Below, piece after piece: positions 7,217-16,172 of a stretch of 64,000 nucleotides of DNA. A program made the position numbers and the translations under genes. Position 1 is the first letter of the stretch. Each line of letters opens with the position of its first letter. Under the pieces are notes generated by a model, which was given only the letters and a program-made list of their open reading frames with translations, had not been told where the DNA came from and did not search any database. This DNA comes from Bacillota bacterium. Its GTDB lineage: Bacteria > Bacillota > Clostridia > Acetivibrionales > DSM-27016. The DNA lies in assembly GCA_023390115.1 (NCBI GenBank), contig JAEWDM010000040.1, positions 310,001 through 374,000 of the forward strand, written 5' to 3'.

Positions 7217-8845
7217 ATGATATTAACTGGTTCGAAAGTTATGGTAAAGTCACTGGAAATGGAAGGTGTCGAGGTGGTGTTCGGGTATCCCGGTGCCGCT
7301 ATATGCCCTTTTTACGATGCTCTTCTTGATTCAGGCATAAGGCATATTCTTACAAGGCATGAACAGGGAGCGGCTCATGCCTCAAGCGGTTATGCCAGGG
7401 TTACGGGAAAGACGGGTGTGTGTGTTGCCACGTCCGGACCGGGAGCTACAAACCTTATAACGGGAATAGCAACTGCATATATGGATTCCATACCTATGGT
7501 TGCGATAACAGGACAGGTGTCTTCAGAGCTGATAGGAAGAGATGTGTTTCAGGAGGTAGATATTACGGGAGCGGCGGCCCCTTTTTGCAAGCACAGCTAT
7601 CTTGTTAAGGACACGAATGAGCTGCCAAGAGTTATAAAAGAGGCTTTCCATATAGCTTCAACGGGAAGGCCCGGGCCTGTGCTGGTTGATGTTCCTATTG
7701 ACGTGCAGGTAAGAGAAATTGATTTTAAGTATCCCGATACAGTGGACATAAAGGGATACAAGCCAACGTATAAAGGCCATATGATGCAGATTAAAAAAAT
7801 AGCCGATGCCGTAAAAAAAGCAAAAGCTCCCGTAATATGTGCAGGCGGAGGAGTTATATATGCAGATGCCTCCGGGGAGCTTAAGAAGCTTGTTGAAAGC
7901 TGTCAAATACCTGTCACTACCACCTTGATGGGAATAGGCGTAATTCCATCAGGGCATGAGCTGAATATTGGTATGCTTGGATCTCATGGGGTTTTTGCCG
8001 CGAACTATGCCATACATAATGCCGACCTTGTTATAATTATGGGCGCAAGGGTAGGGGACAGGGCTATGGCGACAGCGGATAAGGTGGCGGAAAAGGCTCA
8101 GATTGTGCATATTGACATAGATCCTGCGGAAATAGGCAAAAATATAGACGTTACAATTCCTGTTGTGGGTGATGTAAAGCTTATACTGGAGGAGCTGCTG
8201 CAAATTGCAGAGCCCGGAGACACAAGCAAATGGGTGCGGGACATAAACGAAGTAAAAAATGCACATCCTTTGAGGAACAGGAGCTGTGGCGATTACAGCC
8301 ATGTAAAACCGCAATATGTGCTGTCGCTTCTGTCGGAGCTTGTTGGGGAGGATGATATTGTTACCACGGAGGTTGGTCAAAATCAGATTTGGGCCGCAAA
8401 TTATTTTCAGGTGAAGAAGCCCAGAGGGTTTATAACCTCGGGGGGGCTTGGCACTATGGGCTATGGGCTTCCCGCGGGAGTAGGGGCAAAAGTAGGAAGG
8501 CCTGATGCAAGGGTTATAGTAATAGCAGGAGACGGGAGCTTCCAGATGTCTGTTCAGGAGCTTGGAACCATAAAGCAAAACAAGCTTGGGGTTAAAATAA
8601 TCATATTTAACAACTCAAGGCTTGGGATGGTTAGAGAGCTTCAGAAGCTCAGGTATTGCGGGCGGTATTCACAGGTGTTTCTTGAAGAAAACCCGGACTT
8701 TGTCAAGCTGGTTGAGGCATACGGGTTTAAGGGTGAGCGCATTGCATCCAACTATGAGGCGGAAGATGCTTTAAATAGGCTTCTTGAGAGTGACGACGCG
8801 TATTTGCTTGAATGTATCGTTGACCCGGAGGAGTCTACTTTATAA
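7217..8845 (+). CDS. ilvB: Acetolactate synthase large subunit
   Basis: A 542-residue thiamine-diphosphate enzyme that joins two pyruvates to acetolactate (valine/leucine) or pyruvate with 2-oxobutyrate (isoleucine). The catalytic Glu lies in RHEQGAAHA near the N-terminus, and the ThDP motif begins GDGSFQMS and ends with FNN about 30 residues on. An in-frame ATG at 7208 has a ribosome binding site too close, so the ATG at 7217, giving the family-typical MILTGSK start, is preferred. It is the first gene of the T-box-controlled operon, with ilvN next. Confidence 0.95.
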   Translation: MILTGSKVMVKSLEMEGVEVVFGYPGAAICPFYDALLDSGIRHILTRHEQGAAHASSGYARVTGKTGVCVATSGPGATNLITGIATAYMDSIPMVAITGQVSSELIGRDVFQEVDITGAAAPFCKHSYLVKDTNELPRVIKEAFHIASTGRPGPVLVDVPIDVQVREIDFKYPDTVDIKGYKPTYKGHMMQIKKIADAVKKAKAPVICAGGGVIYADASGELKKLVESCQIPVTTTLMGIGVIPSGHELNIGMLGSHGVFAANYAIHNADLVIIMGARVGDRAMATADKVAEKAQIVHIDIDPAEIGKNIDVTIPVVGDVKLILEELLQIAEPGDTSKWVRDINEVKNAHPLRNRSCGDYSHVKPQYVLSLLSELVGEDDIVTTEVGQNQIWAANYFQVKKPRGFITSGGLGTMGYGLPAGVGAKVGRPDARVIVIAGDGSFQMSVQELGTIKQNKLGVKIIIFNNSRLGMVRELQKLRYCGRYSQVFLEENPDFVKLVEAYGFKGERIASNYEAEDALNRLLESDDAYLLECIVDPEESTL

Positions 8846-8909
8846 AGGAGCTTAAAGGCTATCAAAAATATTTAATGCTAATTATAATTACGGAATTGGA
8901 GGGGGACTA

Positions 8910-9413
8910 ATGCCCAAGCATACTTTATCGGTTTTGGTTGAAAATCATGCGGGAGTGCTATCCAGAGTGGCAGGCTTGTTTAGCAGAAGAGGGTTTAACA
9001 TTGACAGCCTTGCGGTGGGGGTAACTGAAAATCCCGATATATCCAGAATAACCATTGTTGTTGACGGGGATGAATATGTAGTTGAGCAGGTCAGCAAGCA
9101 GCTTAACAAGCTGATAGACGTAATCAAAATAAAGCAGCTTGACAAGCTTGACTCGGTCAGCAGAGAGCTGGCACTGATTAAGGTAAGCGCCAGTGCGGCT
9201 ACGAGAGCGGAAATTATACAGATAGTAGGGATATTCAGGGCGAATATAGTTGACGTATCGAAAAATACCCTGACTATTGAGATTTCCGGAGGGAGCAACA
9301 AGGTAGCGGCATTGGAAGATATGCTCAAGCAGTTCGGTATTAAGGAGATTGTCAGGACGGGTACAATTGCCATCGAAAGAGGCAATAAGTATATAAATGT
9401 AAATGAAAAATGA
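8910..9413 (+). CDS. ilvN: Acetolactate synthase small (regulatory) subunit
   Basis: A 167-residue protein with an N-terminal ACT domain (HTLSVLVENHAGVLSRVAGLF, within 4-80) and a C-terminal ACT-like half, the full length for IlvH/IlvN of Firmicutes. It binds valine and sets feedback inhibition and activity of the large subunit. It follows ilvB by 64 bp and precedes ilvC by 16 bp. GGAGGGGG lies before the ATG. Confidence 0.95.
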   Translation: MPKHTLSVLVENHAGVLSRVAGLFSRRGFNIDSLAVGVTENPDISRITIVVDGDEYVVEQVSKQLNKLIDVIKIKQLDKLDSVSRELALIKVSASAATRAEIIQIVGIFRANIVDVSKNTLTIEISGGSNKVAALEDMLKQFGIKEIVRTGTIAIERGNKYINVNEK

Positions 9414-9429
9414 TGAGGAGTGATATGCA

Positions 9430-10425
9430 GTGGCAAAAATGTATTATGACAGTGACTGTAGCTTGGGACTGTTAAAGGGAAAAACCGTGGCGGTTATAGG
9501 ATATGGAAGTCAGGGGCATGCTCATGCACAGAACCTGAACGACAGCGGGATAAATGTCGTTGTGGGCTTGAAGGAAACCTCTAAGAGAAGGCAGCAGGCT
9601 GAGGCAGACGGGCTCAAGGTTCTTAGTACGGCTGAGGCGGCTAAAGCGGCGGATATAATTATGATTCTTGTTCCGGATGAGGTACAGGCGGATATATACA
9701 GGCAGAGCATAGAGCCCAACCTCAAAGAGGGTGATGTACTTATGTTTGCACATGGCTTTAACATAAACTTCAATCAGATAGTACCTCCGGGTTATGCTGA
9801 TGTTATAATGGTTGCACCCAAAGGACCGGGGCATACGGTAAGAACGCAGTATAACCAAGGAAAGGGAGTTCCTGCATTGATTGCGGTACATCAGGATGCT
9901 TCAGGAAAGGCAAAGGAGTATGCTCTTGCCTATGCGGCCGGAATTGGAGCCGGAAGGGCGGGAATACTTGAGACAACCTTCAGGGAGGAGACTGAAACGG
10001 ATTTGTTCGGTGAGCAGGCTGTGCTTTGCGGAGGAGTTACCGAGCTGATGAAGGCAGGCTTTGAGATACTTGTAAACGCAGGATATCAGCCTGAAATAGC
10101 ATACTTTGAGTGTGTGCATGAGATGAAGCTCATAGTTGACCTTATAAACCAGGGCGGATATGCGTACATGAGGTATTCAATCAGCGATACGGCGGAATAC
10201 GGTGACTATGTTACAGGCAAAAGGATTATAACCGATGAGACAAGAAAAGAGATGAAGAAGGTGCTTGAGGAAATCCAGAGGGGTAAATTTGCAACTAACT
10301 GGATTACTGAAAACAGGTCGGGAGGAAGAGCCAACTTCCTTGCAATGAGAAGGGTTGAAGCCGAGCATCAGGTTGAAAAGGTTGGAGCGGAGCTCAGAAA
10401 AATGATGAGCTGGCTGAAAAAATAA
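9430..10425 (+). CDS. ilvC: Ketol-acid reductoisomerase
   Basis: A 331-residue class I enzyme that isomerises and reduces acetolactate or acetohydroxybutyrate with NAD(P)H and Mg2+. The Rossmann motif is GYGSQGHAHAQNL near residue 20. The Mg2+ ligands fall in the knotted C-terminal domain (EETETDLFGEQ and the later ECVHE). The start is GTG at 9430, with GAGGAG upstream; ATG at 9439 is the next option. The cofactor loop reads KETSKRRQ, with basic and Ser residues that favour NADPH. Confidence 0.95.
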   Translation: MAKMYYDSDCSLGLLKGKTVAVIGYGSQGHAHAQNLNDSGINVVVGLKETSKRRQQAEADGLKVLSTAEAAKAADIIMILVPDEVQADIYRQSIEPNLKEGDVLMFAHGFNINFNQIVPPGYADVIMVAPKGPGHTVRTQYNQGKGVPALIAVHQDASGKAKEYALAYAAGIGAGRAGILETTFREETETDLFGEQAVLCGGVTELMKAGFEILVNAGYQPEIAYFECVHEMKLIVDLINQGGYAYMRYSISDTAEYGDYVTGKRIITDETRKEMKKVLEEIQRGKFATNWITENRSGGRANFLAMRRVEAEHQVEKVGAELRKMMSWLKK

Positions 10426-10437
10426 TATAGATAAATT

Positions 10438-10482
10438 CGGTACGGGATTAGGCCCGGCCTTGACGGCTTAGTCCCTGTGCCG
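10438..10482. repeat. Hairpin between ilvC and leuA
   Basis: Bases 10438-10454 pair with 10465-10482 over 17 positions with one bulged base and a 10-nt loop. No T run follows, so it is more likely an RNA processing or stability element, or a partial attenuator, than a full terminator. Confidence 0.6.
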
Positions 10483-10573
10483 ATAGTAATTTTAAGATAT
10501 TTATGAATATGAGATTGAATGCATAAAAGGGATATAGATATAGAGACGGCCCTTTTGACTGGGAGGACTTAAA

Positions 10574-12133
10574 ATGCCGAAAATGTTAAAAATTTTTGAT
10601 ACTACTTTAAGAGACGGGGAGCAGACCCCGGGAGTGAATCTGAATATTCAGGAAAAGCTTGAGATTGCGAGACAGTTGGTCAGGATGGGCGTTGATGTGA
10701 TTGAGGCAGGCTTTGCCATTGCTTCACCGGGAGATTTTGAAGCTGTAAGGGCTGTTTCGGAAAATATCAGGGGTGCTGCCATAGCAAGCCTTTGCAGGGC
10801 GGTTGAAAAGGATATAGACAGAGCCTGGGAGGCCGTGTGCAAGGCTGAAAGACCAAGAATTCACACCTTTATTGCTACCTCGGATATACATTTAAAATAT
10901 AAGCTTAAAATGTCGGAGCAGGAGGTGCTGGAAAGGGCGGCAGCAATGGTGGCATACTCCGGAAAATATTGTGAGGACGTTGAGTTTTCGGCGGAGGATG
11001 CCAGCAGAACAAAGCCCGAATTCTTATATAAAATTATTGAAGAGGTAATAAAAGCCGGCGCTACTGTTGTTAACATACCCGATACTGTAGGATATTCTAC
11101 GCCTGCCGAGTTTGGAGCATTAATCAGGGGCATAAGGGATAACGTAAGCAATATTGATAAGGTTGATATAAGTGTTCACTGCCATAACGATTTGGGCCTG
11201 GCGGTGGCGAATACCCTTGCGGCAATGGAGAACGGAGCCGTACAGCTGGAGTGCACGGTTAACGGTCTTGGAGAAAGGGCTGGAAATGCTTCCATGGAGG
11301 AAATTATAATGGGGGTAAATACCAGAAAGGACTTTTATGATATAACACATAAAATAGATACCACCCAGATTTACAGAACCAGCAAGCTGGTAAGCAGCCT
11401 TACGGGCGTTGCGGTGCAGCCCAATAAGGCCATTGTGGGAGTAAATGCATTTGCTCATGAGTCCGGAATACACCAGCATGGAGTATTGGCTGAAAAAACT
11501 ACCTATGAAATTATGACTCCCGAGTCCATAGGACTTGCACAGAACAGAATGGTTTTAGGGAAGCTCTCAGGAAGGCATGCTTTTGAGGAAAGGCTTAAGG
11601 AAATGGGATATTGCAGCATGTCTTCCGAGGAAATACAAAAGGCCTTTGAAAAGTTTAAGAGTCTTGCCGATAAGAAAAAGGTGGTATTGGACAGAGACAT
11701 TGAAGCTCTGATTGAGGAGAAGGCTTCTAAAATACCCGAGGTTTTTGAGCTTGACAGCTTTCAGATAAACAGCGGAAATAAGGTTGTTTCCACTGCAATG
11801 GTAAGTCTCATAAGAGATGGGAATAAAGTGACTGAGGCGGCAACAGGTGACGGGCCTGTTGACGCTGCGTTTAATGCTGTTGAGAGATGCGCGGGTATAA
11901 GCCTTGAGTTGGAGGATTACGGACTCAAAGCAGTTACGGAGGGCAAGGACGCTCTTGGAGAGGTAACAGTCAGGGTATCCAGGGAGGCACAAATTTTTGT
12001 CGGTAAGGGTGTAAGCACTGATGTTATAGAGGCCAGTGTAAAGGCGTATATAAATGCAATAAACAGGGCTGTAAGCGAGCTTGGGGAAGAGGAGCTGAAA
12101 AGGCCGGCATCAGGCATATTTAAAGCCCTTTAG
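10574..12133 (+). CDS. leuA: 2-isopropylmalate synthase
   Basis: A 519-residue cytoplasmic enzyme that condenses acetyl-CoA with 2-oxoisovalerate, the first step specific to leucine. The N-terminal TIM barrel begins FDTTLRDGEQTPGVN (metal-binding Asp and substrate Arg) and carries the HCHNDLG metal motif near residue 200. The C-terminal regulatory domain (about 390-510) contains GDGPVDAAFNA, the leucine-sensing fold. It shares the T-box operon with ilvBNC; leuB, leuC and leuD are not in the window. The ATG at 10574 has GGGAGG upstream. Confidence 0.95.
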   Translation: MPKMLKIFDTTLRDGEQTPGVNLNIQEKLEIARQLVRMGVDVIEAGFAIASPGDFEAVRAVSENIRGAAIASLCRAVEKDIDRAWEAVCKAERPRIHTFIATSDIHLKYKLKMSEQEVLERAAAMVAYSGKYCEDVEFSAEDASRTKPEFLYKIIEEVIKAGATVVNIPDTVGYSTPAEFGALIRGIRDNVSNIDKVDISVHCHNDLGLAVANTLAAMENGAVQLECTVNGLGERAGNASMEEIIMGVNTRKDFYDITHKIDTTQIYRTSKLVSSLTGVAVQPNKAIVGVNAFAHESGIHQHGVLAEKTTYEIMTPESIGLAQNRMVLGKLSGRHAFEERLKEMGYCSMSSEEIQKAFEKFKSLADKKKVVLDRDIEALIEEKASKIPEVFELDSFQINSGNKVVSTAMVSLIRDGNKVTEAATGDGPVDAAFNAVERCAGISLELEDYGLKAVTEGKDALGEVTVRVSREAQIFVGKGVSTDVIEASVKAYINAINRAVSELGEEELKRPASGIFKAL

Positions 12134-12164
12134 CCTAAAGGTCTGCAAAAAAGGGGTGATGTTA

Positions 12165-13733
12165 TTGAAAAAGATATATATATATGATTCAACTCTCAGA
12201 GACGGGGCGCAGGCTCAGGGCATATCCTTTACGGTGGAGGATAAGCTGAAAATCGTGGAGAAGCTTGACGCTCTTGGCGTGAATTATATAGAGGCGGGGA
12301 ATCCCGGATCTAACCCTAAGGATCTGGAGTTCTTTGAAAGAATAAAGAAAATAAGGTTTAAAAATTCCAAAGTAATTGCTTTCGGAAGCACAAGAAGAGT
12401 AGGAATAGCCGTGGAAGAGGATACGAATGTAAATTCTCTTCTTAAGGCGGAAACTGAGGCTATAGCCATATTCGGAAAAAGCTGGGATTTTCATGTTAAG
12501 GATGTACTTAAAACAACTCTCGATGAAAATCTTAAAATGATTTATGAGACTATCCGCTTTTTTAAGGGAAAAAATAAAGAGGTGGTTTATGACGCGGAGC
12601 TTTTTTTTGAGGGCTACAGGGCTGATCCCGTATACGCCATGAAAACTGTTGAGGCCGCGTATAATGCCGGAGCAGACAGCATATGCCTGTGTGAAACTAC
12701 GGGAGGAACGCTTCCGGCTGAGATTTTTGAAATAACGTCAAAGGTTGTGGAAAAATTCAATATACCTGTAGGGATTCATTCCCACAACGACAGCGGAATG
12801 GCTGTGGCCAACTCAATTATGGCTGTTCAGGCAGGAGCCTGTCAGGTTCAGGGCACAATAAACGGATGGGGTGAGAGATGCGGAAATGCAAACCTGTGTA
12901 CGCTGATACCCAACCTTCAGATAAAAATGGGGTATGGCTGCATACCTGAGGGAAATGTTGGGACGATCACATCCGTTGCAAGATATATAAGTGAGATTGC
13001 CAATGTTATGGTTGACGAGAGGGCTCCCTATATAGGGAAAAATGCATTTGCCCACAAGGCGGGGATGCATTCCGATGCCATAAGTAAAAATCCCAGGACA
13101 TATGAGCATATTGACCCTGAGCTTGTGGGAAATAAAAGAATTTTCCTCATGTCGGAGGTGGCTGGAAGAAGTGCGGTGTTAAGCACCATTCGGCAGGTAG
13201 ACCCCGATATTACAAAGGATTCTCCGGAAACCGGACTGATACTTGAAAGGCTTAAGGAATTGGAGCATGAGGGTTACCAGTATGAAGGCGCAGAGAGCTC
13301 GTTTGAGCTTGTGATAAGAAAGGTTCTCGGGAAATACGCTCCGTTTTTTGAGCTGAGGGAGTTTAAGGTTATCGTAAACGAGCCTTCGATTGGAGGCATT
13401 AATTCCTCTGCAATGATAAAAATAAACGTTGACGGACAGGATGAAATAACCGCCGCAGAGGGAGACGGGCCGGTGAATGCTCTTGATAGAGCGGTACGAA
13501 AGGCTTTGGAAAGGTTTTACCCTCAAATTGGAGAAATGAAGCTGACAGATTACAAGGTAAGGGTTTTGGACTCCAATTCCGCTACGGCTGCAAAAGTAAG
13601 GGTACTGGTAGAGTCCACCGACGGCAGGGAAGTATGGACGACAATAGGTGTTTCTACCGACATTATAGACGCGAGCTGGAAGGCGCTTGTGGACTCTATA
13701 GAGCACAAGCTCCTTAAGATTGGAAGCATGTAG
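12165..13733 (+). CDS. cimA: (R)-citramalate synthase
   Basis: A 522-residue LeuA-superfamily enzyme of the Geobacter/Leptospira CimA type: the N-terminal motif is DSTLRDGAQAQGISFT instead of the DGEQTPG form of LeuA, followed by HSHNDSGMAVANS and a C-terminal LeuA-like regulatory domain with EGDGPVNALDRA. It condenses pyruvate and acetyl-CoA to citramalate, giving 2-oxobutyrate for isoleucine without threonine. I choose TTG at 12165 (GGGGTG 6 nt upstream, protein starting MKKIYIYDST); GTG 12156 and ATG 12159 are in frame but sit on the ribosome binding site. Confidence 0.92.
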   Translation: MKKIYIYDSTLRDGAQAQGISFTVEDKLKIVEKLDALGVNYIEAGNPGSNPKDLEFFERIKKIRFKNSKVIAFGSTRRVGIAVEEDTNVNSLLKAETEAIAIFGKSWDFHVKDVLKTTLDENLKMIYETIRFFKGKNKEVVYDAELFFEGYRADPVYAMKTVEAAYNAGADSICLCETTGGTLPAEIFEITSKVVEKFNIPVGIHSHNDSGMAVANSIMAVQAGACQVQGTINGWGERCGNANLCTLIPNLQIKMGYGCIPEGNVGTITSVARYISEIANVMVDERAPYIGKNAFAHKAGMHSDAISKNPRTYEHIDPELVGNKRIFLMSEVAGRSAVLSTIRQVDPDITKDSPETGLILERLKELEHEGYQYEGAESSFELVIRKVLGKYAPFFELREFKVIVNEPSIGGINSSAMIKINVDGQDEITAAEGDGPVNALDRAVRKALERFYPQIGEMKLTDYKVRVLDSNSATAAKVRVLVESTDGREVWTTIGVSTDIIDASWKALVDSIEHKLLKIGSM

Positions 13734-13752
13734 TTACAGGCAGCAGAGCACT

Positions 13753-13787
13753 GGGGGCGTTCCTCCACAAAGGATAGGAGTGTCCCC
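13753..13787. repeat. Hairpin between cimA and the next small gene
   Basis: Bases 13753-13764 pair with 13776-13787 over 12 positions (three wobble pairs) around an 11-nt loop. It ends about 10 nt before the ribosome binding site at 13806, without a T run. Confidence 0.6.
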
Positions 13788-13805
13788 GCACCTTAGAAGG
13801 GAGAA

Positions 13806-14066
13806 ATGGCCTTGAGATTATATGGAAGGATTATAAAGGGTAAAAAGATACTTAAGGAAGCCGTTGTAGAAAACAATGAGGCAATTCCGTATAACGATGC
13901 TCTTGAGCACTGCCTTATAGCGGTATGCAAGGAGCTGGACGTTCAGGTGCCGATGTGGCTTAAAAACAATACCTCTGAGTTTGTAAGCTATAGGAGGACA
14001 TTTTTCAGGGAGGAGCACTTTGTTGAGGCCATAAAATTTGATAAGCTGGAAATAAGAGTTGAGTAA
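13806..14066 (+). CDS. Small conserved-looking protein of unknown function
   Basis: An 86-residue soluble protein, without membrane segments, rich in Glu and Lys, with a central CLIAVCKELDVQVPMWL segment and a following RRTFFREEHF stretch. I do not recognise a named family. AGAAGGGAG lies right before the ATG and codon use matches the biosynthetic operon, so the gene is probably real and cotranscribed with cimA. A weak inverted repeat, ACAGCAG/CTGCTGT (14073-14079/14107-14113), follows the stop. Confidence 0.75.
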   Translation: MALRLYGRIIKGKKILKEAVVENNEAIPYNDALEHCLIAVCKELDVQVPMWLKNNTSEFVSYRRTFFREEHFVEAIKFDKLEIRVE

Positions 14067-14184
14067 TGCAAAACAGCAGCTAGCGCCCTTCTTTTAAGGT
14101 TGTTAACTGCTGTCCGTTGATAAATCAGGGTTTCGGATGGATTGCTTCTAAGGCCGCAATAATTAAAACAAATACAGGTATTGC

Positions 14185-15144
14185 CTATCTGTTAAGCCAG
14201 TTATCCGGTTCTCTTCCGTTCATGACATCTATTACCGCCCTGGCTGTTGCCAATCCCACCGCTCTGTAAGTTTCGTAGGTTTCGGCTGCGCTGTGGGGCA
14301 GGCATACTATATTTTTAAGCTCAAACAGGGGATTGTTCTCTGCAGCAGGCTCTACCTCATAGACATCAACTCCGGCTCCCGCAATTTTTTTCTCCTTCAA
14401 TGCGGTATAAAGGGCGCTTTCATCAATTACCGGACCTCTTGCGACATTTATAATGATTGCGCTGTCCTTCATCATTCCGAATTCTCTGCTGCCAAACAGC
14501 TTTGTTGTTTCCGGAGTACAGGGAACATGCAGTGTAATAATATCACTTTGCTTTATGATAGTATCAAGATCCGTAATGGTGACACCCAGCTTTTTTGCCG
14601 CTTCATGATTGGGATAAATGTCATATGCATATATCTCGGTGTCAAAGGCAGAAAGAAGCCGGGCGGTATACCGGGCAATGGCTCCGAACCCGACGAGGCC
14701 TATTTTCTTTCCTCTGATGGTATTTCCCACGTATCTTTCCCATTTTCCCAGGCGGGTTGAGCCGTCCAGATTAACGATGTTCCTTAAAACAGACAGAATA
14801 AGGCCGACTGTGCATTCAGCAACCGAATCACTGTTTATGCCCCTTGCATTGGTTACCTTTATTCCATATCTCTTTGCAGCCTCAAGATCGATGTTGTCCA
14901 CGCCTATTCCGAAGCGGCCTATTGCCTTAAGTCCGGGGGCCAGCTTAAAGACATTCTCATTCCAGGTGTCTACCCCCGCAACAACTCCGCAGATATCGGA
15001 CACTCTCTCCTTAAGCTCTTCAAAGGTAAAAGGCCTGCTAAATGTATTTTCAATTACTTCAAAGCCCTCCTGCTCCAGAAGTGCTTTTGCCTCGGAGCAG
15101 AGCAGGGAATAGTTTGTCGCTGTAACCAGTACTTTTTTCTTCAT
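14185..15144 (-). CDS. D-2-hydroxyacid dehydrogenase (phosphoglycerate dehydrogenase-like)
   Basis: A 319-residue NAD-dependent dehydrogenase. The Rossmann motif is GLVGFGAIA near residue 150. The catalytic residues Arg, Glu and His lie in NVARGPV, VDVYEVEP and LPHSAAE. It lacks the C-terminal ACT domain of SerA, so a catabolic hydroxyacid such as glycerate, lactate or a sugar acid is more likely than serine synthesis. The frame extends to 15186, but ATG at 15144 has GAGG seven bases upstream. It follows the IclR gene by 38 bp and is the last gene of the minus-strand cluster. Confidence 0.85.
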   Translation of the reverse strand: MKKKVLVTATNYSLLCSEAKALLEQEGFEVIENTFSRPFTFEELKERVSDICGVVAGVDTWNENVFKLAPGLKAIGRFGIGVDNIDLEAAKRYGIKVTNARGINSDSVAECTVGLILSVLRNIVNLDGSTRLGKWERYVGNTIRGKKIGLVGFGAIARYTARLLSAFDTEIYAYDIYPNHEAAKKLGVTITDLDTIIKQSDIITLHVPCTPETTKLFGSREFGMMKDSAIIINVARGPVIDESALYTALKEKKIAGAGVDVYEVEPAAENNPLFELKNIVCLPHSAAETYETYRAVGLATARAVIDVMNGREPDNWLNR

Positions 15145-15182
15145 AAAAATCCTCATTTCTTCCATATCCGGCTGGAAAACGC

Positions 15183-15950
15183 TCAAAAACGTTCATGCAT
15201 ATGGAAAGCAGCTTCCTTCATAATGTTGGAGTAATATTCCATATTTTCCTCGCTGAAGGAAAAGGTTGAGGAGGATGCACTGAAAGCTCCCTTTAAGGCG
15301 CCGTTGGCCGAGAACACAGGAACACCGATGCATTTGATGCCGTACTCATGCTCCTCGTTGTCAAGGCTGTAGCCGCGGCTTCTTGTCAGTACGATTTCAT
15401 TGCGAAGCTCTGCCTCATCTGTCAGCGTATTTTCTGTATATTTAATTTTTTCAAAAGTGCATATATATCTTTCTATGTCCTCCTGAGGCAAAAATGCAAG
15501 CATGGCTTTTCCAAGCGAAGTACAGTATAACGGAGCCTTTTCTCCTATAATAGTACGGAATGGATAACTATACAGCTCCGCCGGGGGATATGAATTGCAA
15601 AGATAAAACACCATATCATTCTTTAAAATGGCAAAGTAGGTGATGGCATTCAGCTTTTTGGATACATCCTTCATAATATCATAGAGCAGTCTCTGATATC
15701 CTATATGCTCGTTTATAACAAATGAAAATTCCAGCAGCTTCAGCCCCAGATGATATTTACCGGTATTCTCGTCCTTTTCAAGATAGCCGTCCTGCTCAAA
15801 TGTTGTTATAATGTTGAAAACATTACTTTTATTTAAGTTAAGCATCTTGCTAATCTGAGTTATTCCCAGTTCGGGAGTATTTGAATTAAAGCACTCCAAT
15901 ACCTTCAATGCCTTTGATAAAGATTTTACTTTTGAGGTTTCTGTATTCAT
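15183..15950 (-). CDS. IclR-family transcriptional regulator
   Basis: A 255-residue repressor/activator with an N-terminal winged helix (about 8-75, LGITQISKMLNLNKSNVFN) and a C-terminal effector domain (about 80-250, ending with the usual FSASSSTFSF segment). IclR proteins usually sense a small acid or sugar catabolite and control the adjacent operon, here probably the rhamnosidase importer operon at 16173-23790 and the following dehydrogenase gene. AGGTGG precedes the ATG on the minus strand. Confidence 0.9.
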   Translation of the reverse strand: MNTETSKVKSLSKALKVLECFNSNTPELGITQISKMLNLNKSNVFNIITTFEQDGYLEKDENTGKYHLGLKLLEFSFVINEHIGYQRLLYDIMKDVSKKLNAITYFAILKNDMVFYLCNSYPPAELYSYPFRTIIGEKAPLYCTSLGKAMLAFLPQEDIERYICTFEKIKYTENTLTDEAELRNEIVLTRSRGYSLDNEEHEYGIKCIGVPVFSANGALKGAFSASSSTFSFSEENMEYYSNIMKEAAFHMHERF

Positions 15951-16021
15951 TATTTACCACCTATACTAAAGTTTTTGGCTGCCTTAAAGCCGCACTCCAT
16001 AAAATCGCCGCTATAATATAA

Positions 16022-16033
16022 ATAGTATACTAT
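16022..16033. promoter_or_regulatory. Perfect 12-bp palindrome upstream of the IclR gene
   Basis: ATAGTATACTAT is fully self-complementary and overlaps a TATACT sequence that could be the -10 box of the IclR gene on the minus strand. It is a plausible autoregulatory site, though AT-rich palindromes arise by chance. The rest of the 222-bp gap to the aldolase gene shows only a small C/G-rich hairpin near 16148-16172. Confidence 0.3.
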
Positions 16034-16172
16034 ATCCCGATTTATTATTGAAGATACTGTTTGAAAAGTTTTATAAAAATTCCTATAACAGTCGTTTTAT
16101 GCATGCTTATGCAGTATTCTTATGCTTTGCATGGTCTGCCATACACTCTCGCCTTCCCATACGGGAGAGGAA

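Noticed and set aside
7949..8578. 209-codon minus-strand open frame inside ilvB
   Set aside because: It is the shadow of a strongly conserved gene, has no ribosome binding site and translates to low-complexity, Cys/Tyr/His-rich sequence.
14073..14113. ACAGCAG/CTGCTGT stem as terminator of the ilv-leu operon
   Set aside because: Only 7 pairs with a 27-nt loop and no T run; too weak to call as a terminator.
15144..15186. Upstream start of the hydroxyacid dehydrogenase overlapping the IclR stop
   Set aside because: The longer frame lacks a ribosome binding site, while ATG 15144 has GAGG and gives the family-typical N-terminus.
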